The translations under genes were made by a program, and so were the position numbers. This document shows, one piece after another, positions 1 to 10,500 of a stretch of 64,000 bases of DNA. Origin of the DNA: Tilletiopsis washingtonensis (taxonomy: Eukaryota > Basidiomycota > Exobasidiomycetes > Entylomatales); the NCBI RefSeq assembly GCF_003144115.1, contig NW_020312008.1, forward strand, positions 586,477 to 650,476, given 5' to 3'. Below the pieces are notes generated by a model that ran no database searches, was not told the origin of the DNA, and saw only the letters and a list, made by a program, of their open reading frames with translations. Every line of letters starts with the position of its first letter. Within the stretch, counting starts at the first letter, position 1.

Positions 1-2079
1 TTCTTTGCCTCGGCAAGGAAGACGACGCAGTGCGTCAGGTTCTCTGCGCACTCTGCCCGTCGACTTCGCTGTCAGCAAGGCTTTAGAAAAGGCGATGAGG
101 GAAGACGTACCGGGCAGACCGACGACTTGACAAGCCTGATATGTCGAGACGGCCATGTGCAGTGCATCTGGCGTGCCAGAACAGTCCTCGGACGCAGCGA
201 CGATGAGACGCCGCGCAATGAAAAGTGCATCGTCGCCTGCCTGTCATTGTGAGGCGAAGCTCAGCGATGCGAAGGGAAAGGCAGTGAGCAGAGCGGCTTG
301 ACGCACCTCCACCATGCGCATCAACCAATACACGGCCGCCTGTGCATCACTTCCACGGATCGACTTGTGCAGCGCCGAGATCTTCCGGTTCAGGTTTGAC
401 ATGAGCCGAGGCACGCGGAAGCACCGAAGCCTGACGAGCACAGACGCACCGTGTCATAATGCATGTCGCCAGTGCGATCATACAGCAGTGCACTCCTTCG
501 CAGTGCAGTCTTGAGCTGCGCTAGCCGATCTGTTGACGCTTCTGGCTTTGCCTCGGTCGGCTCGCCGCCGGCGATGACGCCTCTGCCATCGTTGCCGGCG
601 CCGTTGGAAGGCGCAGAAGCATCGGCGTCGGCATCGGCAGAGGTAGCGGTACTCGCGAGCGCCAACTCGAGGGTATTAAGTGCCGTCCTGCCTCACTGTC
701 AGCTTCGTCTCGCACGCACTCTCGCACAACTCACCTAGCATCACCATCCGCCATGCCCGCAATCCACTGCAAGAGCTCCTCTTGCACCTCTCCCTTCCAC
801 CCCCACTCCCTCGCCTTCTCCCTTGCGCGTCTCAAGAGCAGCTCCACATCTTCGCGCTCGAGCTTCTTGAGCACGAACACGCGCAGACGACTGAGCAGGG
901 CCGGTGCCAAGCGGAAGGAGGGATTCTCGGTCGTGGCGCCGAGCAGGAGGATGTGCCTGGAAGACATGAGCGAGGAAAAGGAAGAGGGAGAAGAGGGACG
1001 TACCCGCGCTCCAAGGAGGGGAGAAGGACGTCTTGCACGGCTCGAGACCATCTCTGGATCTATTCCCGCACACATCAGCCTCTGGGCGTCTGCTGGGGTG
1101 GGAGAGCAACGAGAACATACCTCATCAACGAACAGCACCGTCCTTTCCCCCGTCAAGCGCAGACGATTCACCGCCTCATCAAGGTGTTTCCGGAGCTCGA
1201 CTGCGCCGACTGAGGTCGCACTGAGCTCGACCATTCGAGCTGCCGCTGAGCTTGAGCTCGAGGCACCGCTCGCTGCCCCTGAGGGGGACGGAGGGTGCGA
1301 AAGGATGCGCGCTAACGTCGCTGCATCCTTGCATTAGCGAACGCAGGAAGCGAAGAAGGGAGGAGAGAGTGAACGCACTTTTGCCGCTCCCCGGCGGACC
1401 CCACAAGATGCAACTACACATCCTCCCACTCTCATGCAATGCGCGAAGCGGCCCGGAGAGGATGTCTTGCTGTCCCTGTGCTCCACGCCTGTCAGCTAGG
1501 CCGGTGCGACAGGAGCAGAGCGAGACATGTACGCACCACGAACTCAGCCAGCGTCTTGGGCCGCATACGCTCTGCTAGAGGCTTGAGCGCCTCCAGTCGT
1601 TCCTTCATGCTGGGCCCTCCTCCTCCTCCTCCTCCACCGAGCATGGGCGGCTGCAGTCTGGCCGCAGGGGTGGAGGGCGAGCCACTGGGTCCGGCACCAC
1701 TGGGGCCGGCGGAGCTCGGGCCAGCCATAGGCGTTGCAGCTGCAGCCGGAGCGTCGCTCGTGCCAGTGCGTCGACGCTTCATCTCCGGCTGCGCCTCGCG
1801 GTCGCGACGCATGAACATGGGCGCTGTCCTCGTCACGCCTTGGCCCGGCGTTCGAGGCTGCTGCGTTGCGCTCGTCTCTGCATCACCGTTCTCCACTTTG
1901 GCAGTGCTACTTGATGCGTGCGCTGCGGAGGTCGAAGGCTGCAGCGTAGAAGAAGGCGGAGAAGAAGGCGCAGCGAGACAGGCATCGAGATGCACGTTGA
2001 GCGTGGCCATCGGCTGAGGGCGCGAGCATGAGGGGCACGAAACGAGCTTGGGCGCTATCGCCGCTGGCCGTTGAGACAT
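1..2079 (-). CDS. MGS1: MGS1/WRNIP1-type AAA+ ATPase (3' end cut by window edge)
   Basis: DNA-damage-tolerance ATPase of the WRNIP1/Mgs1/RarA family, which acts at stalled replication forks with PCNA and ubiquitin. Exons (minus strand) are 1537-2079, 1379-1475, 1121-1320, 1004-1059, 735-956, 450-687, 307-381, 111-240 and <1-52; all junctions keep phase. The N-terminus carries a Rad18-like UBZ zinc finger (C15, C18, H30, C34), then a disordered Ser/Pro/Gly linker, then RMRPKTLAEFVGQ. Walker A GPPGSGKT lies at about 207-214 and Walker B FVDE at about 277-280, where DE is followed by I-Q rather than the usual I-H. GATTENPSF (sensor 1) and SDGDAR-like MADGDAR follow, then the family C-terminal region (DRTGDMHYDTISALHKSIRG). 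The first ATG (2079) precedes the finger directly. The gene diverges from the HD-domain gene over 262 bp. Family identity is very secure; only the C-terminal tail is missing because of the window edge. Confidence 0.95.
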
Positions 2080-2341
2080 GACTGCCAGGCGCGCCCGAGC
2101 TGCTCGAGGGCAGCGGGCGAGCGGAGAGGAAAGGGTATGAGGGGATGAGGTGGAGAAGCAGCCGAGCAGGCCGCTCAGGGTGCGCTTCGCCTCCACGCGC
2201 GTCTTTCGGGACTCGGGCTGCTCTCCCCCTTCACTTCGTCGTGTCCGCCCGAGCGCATCCGAGCTTCTTGTCTCTCCACCATATCCCTCGTCTCCCTGTC
2301 CCGCCCCTTCATCGCCCTCCACAGCAAGACCAACAGGCACT

Positions 2342-3479
2342 ATGCCCTCGGCCGACTACCTCGAGCTCATCTCGGCCGCGGAGCGCTTCACGCGTGAAGC
2401 GCTCGAGCGTATGGGCACTGATCCTTCGCACGATTGGCATCACGGTGCGTCTACTGCTCCGCTGCCCGATCTCAGCTTGCTCGAAAGGCGTGCGAGCTCA
2501 AAGCGCATGCGGCGGTCGCATACTGACGCTGCCCTTCTCAAATGGCAGTGCACCGAGTCCGACAGCTCTCCCTCGCCCTCTCGCGCTGCTCCTCTCTCTC
2601 TGCGCCGCCGGACTTGCTCGTCCTCGAGCTTGCGGCGCTCTTCCACGACGTCGCAGACGCCAAGTATGCGGTGCCTGGCACTTCGGCTTCCAGCGTGCTC
2701 GGGCCTTTCTTTGAGGAGTGGACGCATGTCGTCACGCCGGACCAACGACGGCTCGTAGAGCGCATCTGCGCAAACGTCAGCTGGAGCAAAGACGAGAAGC
2801 GGCGGCGGGCGAGGGCACAGGCTGAGGCGAGGGGAGAGGAGGAGAGTGGACTGGAGAAGGAAGAGAGAGAATGGAGAGAGACATGTCCTGAGCTCGCATG
2901 CGTGAGCGATGCGGATCGCCTGGATGCCATCGGCAGCATTGGTGCGTGCCGGACGCTTGGCACGCTGGAGAGGAGCTCTCCTGTTGACCCGAGTCGATCG
3001 ATCGACAGGCATCATGCGAGTCTCAGCCTTCTCCGCCGCACGTCAACGCCCGTTGTACATCCCACCTGCCAACGCAGAAGGCGATAGCGTGCCACCTGCC
3101 GAGCAGGGAGAGGGGTACAATGGGAGCGCCGTGGCGCATTTCCATGAGAAGTAAGTCTCACTGTGGGGCGCGACGCGAAGGTGATAGCTGATGGAAGTGG
3201 GTGCACGCAGGCTGCTCAAGATCAAGGGTGATCGTTTGAGTACCGACATGGCGCGTGCAGAGGCGGAGCGGAGACAGGGCATGGTACGTCCTCTCTCTTT
3301 CTCGTTCTGCTTCTCAGTCCGCTGATGCGTTCTGCTCGAGCAGATGCGGTCGTTCCTGACTGAGCTCGACCTCGAAGTACGTCCGCCTTTCCCCTTCCGC
3401 GCCCAGCGACGAAGCTGACGTGGCTGCCGAGCAGTGGATGTTCGCAGATCAAGGCGCGCAGCTAGTGCTCATGCAATGA
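2342..3479 (+). CDS. HD-domain phosphohydrolase (YedJ-like)
   Basis: Predicted metal-dependent HD-superfamily hydrolase, 262 aa, in six exons: 2342-2444, 2549-2941, 3009-3150, 3211-3283, 3344-3376, 3435-3479. The metal-binding pattern is visible: HDWHHVHRV near the N-terminus, LAALFHDVADAKY in the middle (the HD pair) and SDADRLDAIGSIGIMR (distal Asp). The C-terminal part (HFHEKLLKIKGDRLST, then ERRQGMMRSFLTEL) matches the usual end of this family. A low-complexity Arg/Glu/Ala stretch sits between the second and third motifs. The substrate is not predictable from sequence; nucleotides or other phosphomonoesters are typical of HD proteins. Divergent from MGS1, sharing a short promoter region. 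Confidence 0.9.
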
Positions 3480-3542
3480 TACGCCGATCACCCACACAGA
3501 GTCGACGGTGCATCTCGTGACATTACTCCTTCGCCTCGGCTC

Positions 3543-5286
3543 TCATTGCGCATCAGCCGTCGCCTCCTTCGCCTTCTTCACCGCAGCCTCCCGATTCTCC
3601 TGTCGCTTCAGCAGCTTCAACGCCTTCTTCTCCGCCCTGCCCGTCTCCAAAGCCGCCTTGTGTGCGCGGTCGTACTTCGCTTGGGCGGCCTTGCCTTTCG
3701 GCCGGTCCTTGCCCTTGCCTTTGGCCGCGTCCTTGCTCTTCGGCTGCGGCTGCGGGGCGGCCTTGCTAGAAGCTGGTGATTGAGTGGAGGGAGCGGCGGC
3801 AGCAGGCTTGGCTTGCTTGACCTTCTTCGCCTGTGGCGTTCCCTCTGCAGCCGGCGCAACGGCGCCATCGGCAGTCGCAGCTGCCGCCTTTCTCTTCTCG
3901 CCCTTCTTCTTCTTCTCTCCGCCCTCCTTCATCTCCTTTCCCTCCTCCGCTCCCTTCGCCGCTGGAGTCGCCGCAGCAGCAGTGTCGCCCTCGCCTCCAA
4001 GCTCCGCGCCCTCGCCCGCCGCAGCTGCCGCCGCCGCAGCAGCAGCGCGTCGTCGTTGCTTGCGATTGGGCTTTGCCGTGCCCTTGCCCGGCGCCGGGAG
4101 CGGCTTGATCTTGCGTTCCTGCTTTCCCTTCTTCTCTTCTTCCTCTGGCGCCTCGCCGTCCTTCGGCGCGGGTGCCTTGGTAGCCTCATCAGCCGGCGCG
4201 CCAGCCTCGCCAGCCGCAGCGGCTGCTGCAGCAGCCTGAGCCTTGCGAGCGGCCTTCTTCTCGCGCTTGCGCGTGGCGCGCGCATCCTTGAGGGCACGGC
4301 GCTGCTCGATACGAGCCTTGGCCTTGGCGCTGAGGTTCTCTGGCATAGCCTTCTCCGGCGCGAGAGACAGGGCGTCAGCACTCCGCTGCGTCCTCGCTGG
4401 CGCAGACGAGCAACGCAGGCAACTCATCCTCCGTGCACTCCATTCCAGCTTGGACCACCTCTCCCCCGCTACAGCAGCTCGACTCACCTTCTTGCCAGCC
4501 TTGCCCTCAGCTCTCTGCTCCTTGCGCTTCTTCTCCGCCTCATTCCTGTCCCTGTCAATTTCGGCCTGCACGCCTCTTGGGTCTGCGCCTCCCTCTGAGA
4601 AGGGCGCCGTGCGCTCTACTTCGTTGAGCTTGGCGGCGACGTAGGCAACGTAGCGCGCTTGACGACGAAGATGGCCCTGTTTGAGGGGAGAGGTCAGTCG
4701 CTGCGGCGACTGCTGCGCCTGGGCTGCGCGCTGATCGACAGTTTGACTTGCTAGCTGATCCCTCCAGCAGACCCTTCCACATCGCGCCGTCACTCACATT
4801 GCTCCCCAAATGCACCTCGACCATCCCATCGCTCTTCAGCTGCACCGACGGACAGCACACACAGCTGCGCACGAGGAAGTCGCCACGCTTCGGCGCGCGC
4901 TTGTCGACGTAGATCTGCGACTGCAACGACTGCTCGATGCTCAATGGCGGCTCGGACTTGGCCGCTGCGGCTGCCACGCCAAGCTCGTCCTCGTCTTCGG
5001 CCTCGTCGTCGGACTCCTCCTCCGAATCGTCGTCGGAGTCGGCGCCCTCGTCCCCCGAGTCGCGCGCAGCAGCCTTGCCGGCTGCACGGCTGCCACTGGC
5101 GCTAGCGCTGCCGCTCGCTTCCTCATCGCTGCTCTCCTCCTCGCTTTCCTCCTCGCTCTCCTCATCGGACGAGTCCGAGTCCGAATCGTCGATCCTCATC
5201 TCGGGCGGCACATCTTGCCCAACAGGAATGCCCGCTGCTTCATCACGCTCGATGGAGCGCGCGAGCTTTGCGATGCGCTTGAACAT
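3543..5286 (-). CDS. Uncharacterised acidic/Lys-Ala-rich nucleolar-like protein
   Basis: A 495-aa protein in three exons: 4798-5286, 4488-4676, 3543-4352. The ATG at 5286 gives MFKRIAKLARSIERDEAAG; upstream in-frame sequence has no other ATG and no acceptor AG between a GTGAGC and this ATG. The N-terminal third is a Ser/Asp/Glu acidic region. The central ordered part reads SIEQSLQSQIYVDKRAPKRG, then SDGMVEVHLGSNGHLRRQAR, then VAYVAAKLNEVER. The C-terminal half is extremely Lys/Ala/Arg-rich with runs such as KREKKAARKAQ and NRKQRRR, typical of nucleolar ribosome-biogenesis factors. I do not recognise a named family; a nucleolar role is inferred from composition alone. The last intron acceptor (GGAG, or GAAG 3 nt downstream) is the weakest junction; the two choices differ by one codon. 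Confidence 0.75.
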
Positions 5287-5388
5287 CGCGGCGAAGGACG
5301 GGGCGGCGCGGCGAGGCAAAGAGGGCGTGTCGTGTGAGGGTGGAGTGGAGGAGAGCGAAGAAGCGCGCCGCGAAAGGCAAGGTGCAGC

Positions 5389-5396
5389 TCACGTCA
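5389..5396. promoter_or_regulatory. CRE-like element TCACGTCA
   Basis: An ATF/CREB-type octamer (TGACGTGA on the minus strand) lies about 105 bp upstream of the ATG of the nucleolar-like gene at 3543-5286. Its role is inferred from the motif only. Confidence 0.25.
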
Positions 5397-5461
5397 AAAA
5401 GCTCGCGCGTCGGCTTGCTCGGCCGCGCCGCCCGCTGCCCGATGAGATCGGGGGACGAGCA

Positions 5462-5467
5462 CACGTG
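5462..5467. promoter_or_regulatory. E-box CACGTG
   Basis: A perfect palindromic CACGTG lies about 180 bp upstream of the nucleolar-like gene's start. It is a common bHLH binding core; function here is unproven and the hexamer can occur by chance in GC-rich DNA. Confidence 0.2.
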
Positions 5468-6750
5468 ATGCCCCCCTCTCGCTCACCCAGCGCTGCCGCA
5501 CACAGCTGTAGAGCCTGTCGTGGAGCTGGGTGTTGCGAGCACTCGACTCACACTGCAGGAGCGCTCGTCCGACTCTGAGTCGATGGCGGCTGAATCTAAT
5601 AAGAATCCCTCGCCGCGGGATCGAGGCGAGCGGCGCGCCGCGCCGCCGGAAGCATTTCGCCTCTCCTGCAGCACGCAGCTAGCCTGCTTCTCCGCTCCTA
5701 CACCCATCCCTGCACTCGCTGTGCCGGCATGCTCGCGGACAGCAGAAATGCTCCCGTCCAGAGGCGCAGCACACAGCGTGCAGCGGGTACGATTCTGCTC
5801 TGCAGATGCTTCTCAAGGAAGAAGGGAGAGCTGTGCAGGCACGGCCCGAGCGATTGACAAGTACGCCGCTCTCGCAGCCCGCAGCGTGCTTGGTGGCCTC
5901 TGCGCGGCTCGAGGCGCTGCCTGGCAACTTGAGCCTCACTCAGCAGCACGTTTGCAGTCAAGCGCTATTGAGAGCTGCATGAGTATCTGCTGTTCAAAGC
6001 ATGGGCCTCGGGGGCGACGGAGGGAGAATCTGAGACACGGAGCGGAGCGGATGCTTGCGCCCTCTGCGTGTCGCCGTTCCTCTGGGCGCAGCAAGCTGAA
6101 GCCTCAGGCTTGGTCTCCGCAGCAGCAACGGCGGGAGAAAGATGTGGCGTGCCGCAAGGCTAGCTGGAAGGTCGCTGGGGAAAGCGCAGCGGCAGCGGCA
6201 GGACGGCACGAGCCCTCCAGCAGGGTGCTCGGACCGTTCTTTCACCGTCTGCTTGCACCCAGGCCGTCCCGAGCGCTCAGGCTGCTCTGCCGCCCAGCAA
6301 CGGCGCACAGATCTGCTTCCACCGCCTCTCCGGCCCGAGAAGCGACGCTACGCCGTCTCGGCAGTCTCCCGATCCCCACTTGCCGTTCGCCGTTGCGCTG
6401 CTGATGGGTCCACCCTGCGGCCCATCCACTCGCGACCTCAATTAGGTACCGTCCTCATCATCCGCACTACCGTGCTAGCTTGGCGCTGCTGCTCCTCGGC
6501 ACAGCGCACCGCGTGTGACTCCGACGAGTGTCTGCTCAGACGACTGCGTGTTGAGAAAGGGGGACAGGGAAAGGGCTGTGCTGATGGCGGCTGCTCCGCC
6601 CGTGCGCATGCTGCGGATCGTACAGGGTTCTGCCGTCCGTGCTGAGCTGCGAGGCAGCAGCGGGAAAGACAGGCGCAAGCTCGGCGGGCAGGAGCGATGC
6701 CGAGATCGGAGAGCACTAGGCGGGCTCGAGCACACACGACTCGCTCTATC

Positions 6751-6756
6751 TATAAG
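6751..6756 (+). promoter_or_regulatory. TATA-like box upstream of the giant disordered protein gene
   Basis: The sequence CTATCTATAAGAG includes TATAAG here. It is about 840 bp from the ATG at 7596, so it would serve that gene only if the leader is long or contains an intron; GTGAGT at 6933 and CAG at 7585-7587 could bound one. Confidence 0.3.
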
Positions 6757-7595
6757 AGACGACGTCGGCTTGAGAGCCTCCTCGCTCCCACCTCTTCCCA
6801 TCTCCTTCCTTGTCGCGGCTCGTGAAGTCGCACCCTGCCCGCTCCGCTGCTCTGCTCGCCGCGTCAACGTCTCGTGCCGCCTCGCCTCATCCTCGAAGTG
6901 TCAGCTGCTCTGAGAGTCCACTAGCGATACCTGTGAGTCAAGCGGCTCATGTCGGGTGCGAGAGCCGCGGGCCCTGAGAAAGGAGGTGGCCCGGCACTCA
7001 GCGGCTCAGACGTCTGGGAAAGGCGCTGCCGGCGCCGCGCGCATGGTTTGCTTGCTGCCGGTTCAGCACCTTGCTCGCACCTCACAGGCCGCAAGTGCTG
7101 TTTGCATAGCGGACAGCGTGGTGTGGGAGGTGTCACACGCCGGCGAGGCTCAGGGCAGTAAGGCGTGGCGGCGGCGGATGCGGCTTGTGCGAGAGCGAGA
7201 TGCGGCCGGCGGGCGGAGTGCGCGCGCGTCATGATCGTCATGCAGCGCCGGCCCTCGGCCTGTGAGAGCGGGGCGCGGCACTCGGGCAGCAGTCAAGCGC
7301 CTGCAGCGGAGGCTGATGCGCTGCGCACGCTCCCTGTCCTGCCTTTCCTCTCTCCACCATACCTCCTCAAGCTCGAGCCTTCCGCCGGAGCAGCAGGGCG
7401 GCTGAGCGTCCCGCGCTACACGCAGATCCTTGCGTTCAGCTGCACGTTGGCTGAAAGGCCGTCGAGCGTTGCGCCGAGCCTCTGGGCTTGCTCAGCTCGT
7501 CGGGCTCGAAGACTCGAAAGGCCGGCTGCCGCTGCGTTCGCGGACATCTCTATTGCTGCTTGCACGTTGACGAGCACAAGCAAGCAGGCACTAAC

Positions 7596-10500
7596 ATGTC
7601 CGCCCGTCCACGCCAGCTCGGCTTCGGCCTCGACGCCGACTCCAGCTCTGCGTCTCTCCCGGGCACGCGCTCCATCCTCGAGCCCGGCGCCGTCGCCTCT
7701 GGCTCTCGCATTTCCGCCGCTCCTCTCTCGCTCGAGCGGTCCGGGCCGCCAAGCGACGAAGAGCGGGCATACAGCTACGAAGACGAAGAAGAGGAGAGCG
7801 AAGAGGAACCTCCTCGAGCCTACCAGTACGAAGAGGAGGAGAGCGACGAGGCGCCGTCTCCCAAGCGCGTTGCATCTCCACCTGCGCCTGCACCGCCCAG
7901 CGACGACGAGAGCGAGTCAGCTCCATCTCCGCCTGCTCCACCGAGCGACGACGAGAGTGAGCACTCGTCTCCTGCTGCTGCACCACCCGACGGCGAGAGC
8001 GACAGCGCCTCGTCTCCGCCAGCACCACCAAGCGACGACGAAAGCGAGACTGCGTCGTCTCCGGCCGCACCGCCGCCCGACGACGACGAGAGCGAGGCCG
8101 CTTCGTCTCCACCGCCAGCTGCGTCGCCAGCTGCGTCACCTGCACGGCCTCTCGACGAAGAAGAGAGCGACGAGGAGCAAGCTCAGCTATTCGACGACGA
8201 CGAGAGTGACGCGGCTTCATCTCCGCTGCAAGCCCCGTCTCCGCCTGCGCCAGCTCTCGACGACAAGAGCGACTCGGCTCCTTCGCCGCCTACAGCCCCT
8301 CTCGACCACGAGAGCGATTCGGCTCCGTCTCCAGAGCAAGCAGCTTCTCCAATTGCGTCCTCTCCACGAAGCGCTGCAGCTTCACTGCCATCGCAGCCCG
8401 ACGCAGATCTCAGCGCACCGCTTCCACAGCAGCAAGCCGGGGTTGAGCAGCACGCCGAATCTCCGCTGCAAACTGCTTCTCCCGCCGCGCCATCTTCGCA
8501 GAGCGCCTCTCCACACAGCGCATCTCCGCAGAGCGTCGCAGCGCCTTTCCCGTCACGGCTCGACGCGCACTCCAGCTTGCCGCCTCCAGAGCCGCAACCT
8601 GAGTCTCTGCTGCCCGCACCGAGCAGCGAACATACCTCTCCAGCTGCTCTACTAGAGCCAGTCTCACCAGCCGAGGAGACCAAAGCCGATCGCTCGCAGA
8701 CGAGCTTGGAGAGCGAGCCTCCATCGCCACTGCTCGAGCCCGCTTCGTCCGTCCTTGCGTCGACGTCTGTTCCCGTCGTCGCTTCTCCCGTACTCGAACT
8801 TGCTGCATCTCCAGTCCTCGAGGCCGCTTCTCCGGTCCCCGAGCTCGCTTCGCCAGGTCTCGAGCCTGCTCTTGAGGACTCTGGGTCTGCGCATTCGCCA
8901 GACCTCGCGTCTGCTGTCGTCGACCCTGCTCAGTCGCCAGTTCTCGAGCCCGCTTCTCCCGTCTTCGACGCGCAGCTCTCGGCCAGCGCGTCGCCCAGCG
9001 CATCTTCTCCACCCGCTCCACCGTCAGACCTGTCCGAGGCCAGCTCGCCTCACTTCCTCGACGCGCAACTTCCCGAAGCCGCATCGTCCCACGCATCTCC
9101 GCTTGCACAGCCATCAGATCTACCCGAACAAGCCACATCGTCATCCGCCTCGTCCGACAGCGACATGCCCTCGCTCATCCGCACGTTGGGCCGACGCCAG
9201 TCCCGCAGCGACGACGGCGAGGAGGACGGCGCATTCATCTCTGGCGGCGCTCTTCGGCGACAGATTGCCCTGCCGTTCGTCACTTCGCGCGGCGGCGGCG
9301 GAGGAGGCAGTCGTCGCGTCAAGCCGCCCGTGCTGGAGGAGGACACCGGCCGCGCCGGCCGTGATGCGCAGACGCGCTCGCTGCTGATCGAGGAGCCGCT
9401 CTGGCCCATTGGTGATGCAGGCGAGTACTCGCTGGGTCGGAGTCTCAACTCGACTGCTGGGCCGTCCAAGATGCGCCTGGCCAGTGGCCTGCCTGCGGAG
9501 CCAGTCGAGGAGTACGACATCTTCGGCGGCAGGGTCGCGACGGGCGGTCATCTGGACGACGAGTACGGCTATGAGGATGAGGAGGCGCCGCGGCGGTACT
9601 CCGACGAACAAGAGGAAGACGCAGCGTACGATGCCCAGCCGCCGCCCTTGCCGTCGAAGGCATCGGCCTCGCCCGAGAGCCTCGACCGCAGCGACGAAGA
9701 CGACGAGTCGGCCGAGGAGGAAGTGCAGGCGCACGAAGCCGCCAAGACGCCACCTTTCCAGATGCGCCGTCATCCGTCGTCGGAGCTGCACGACATTGCA
9801 GAGGAGCCCGAGACGCCTGCGAGCAACACTCCGTTGCCGGACAGCGACGACAGCGAGGAGGAGGAGGAGGAAGAAGAAGAAGAGGAGGAGGATGAGCTCG
9901 AGCAGACGGTCCTGCCGGCAGCGACTGCCTCTGCCCCGCCAGCAATGCCGGTGTCCGAGCGCCTCATCGACTCAATTGCCAGCCAGCACGGTTGGGCAAA
10001 GGAGCCCGCGTCCGCGCCAGAGCCCTCGCTCGTTGCGCCGTCAGCCTCGAGCATCAGATTGCCGGCGGCCGTGCCGCGTATCGCCGTTCCGTCCATCATT
10101 CGCGAGGCGCAGCCAGCCGCCAAGCCGGCACCAGCGCAGCTCTCGAATGCGCGACCCTCGCCGCCGGCCGCACGCGCTCTCGCCAAGGCTGAGAGCGAGT
10201 CAGAGGACGAGGAGTGGGAAAGCGACGATGGAGCAGAAGAGGAGGATGGTCTGTCTGACATCGGTGCGGCCCTGACGACGCTCGACGCCGCGAACCGCGA
10301 CAGCGCAGCATCACCGGAGCCCGAGGAGGAGTTCGATGCAGGCTCCGCGCTCGACGACGGCAGCTGGGAGACGGACGACGAGCAGCAGCAGCAGCAGCAA
10401 GCGCTTCCCGCAGGCGAGACTGAGAGCGGGCTTGCCGTCGCGAAGCGTATGCCGATCCACCGTGTGCGCGCCGTGCGCGTTGGAGGCAAGCAGCCGCAGC

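Larger units (their letters stand above)
5287..7595. other. Divergent intergenic region, no gene recognised
   Basis: This spacer separates the minus-strand nucleolar-like gene from the large plus-strand gene at 7596. Open frames occur in several frames on both strands, but their translations are Arg/Ser/Ala-rich with no motif, as expected of GC-rich noncoding DNA. It holds the CRE-like and E-box sites near the left end, a TATA-like site at 6751 and a possible leader intron from GTGAGT at 6933 to the CAG ending at 7587, just before the ATG at 7596. Confidence 0.6.

Noticed and set aside
5243-5464. An upstream first exon for the nucleolar-like gene (ending PTRELFD before GTGAGC)
   Set aside because: It has no ATG start, and there is no AG acceptor between the GTGAGC and the ATG at 5286.
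5520-6404. A 294-codon plus-strand frame in the promoter region of the giant-protein gene
   Set aside because: No motif, no coding-like composition and no splice context; treated as noncoding.
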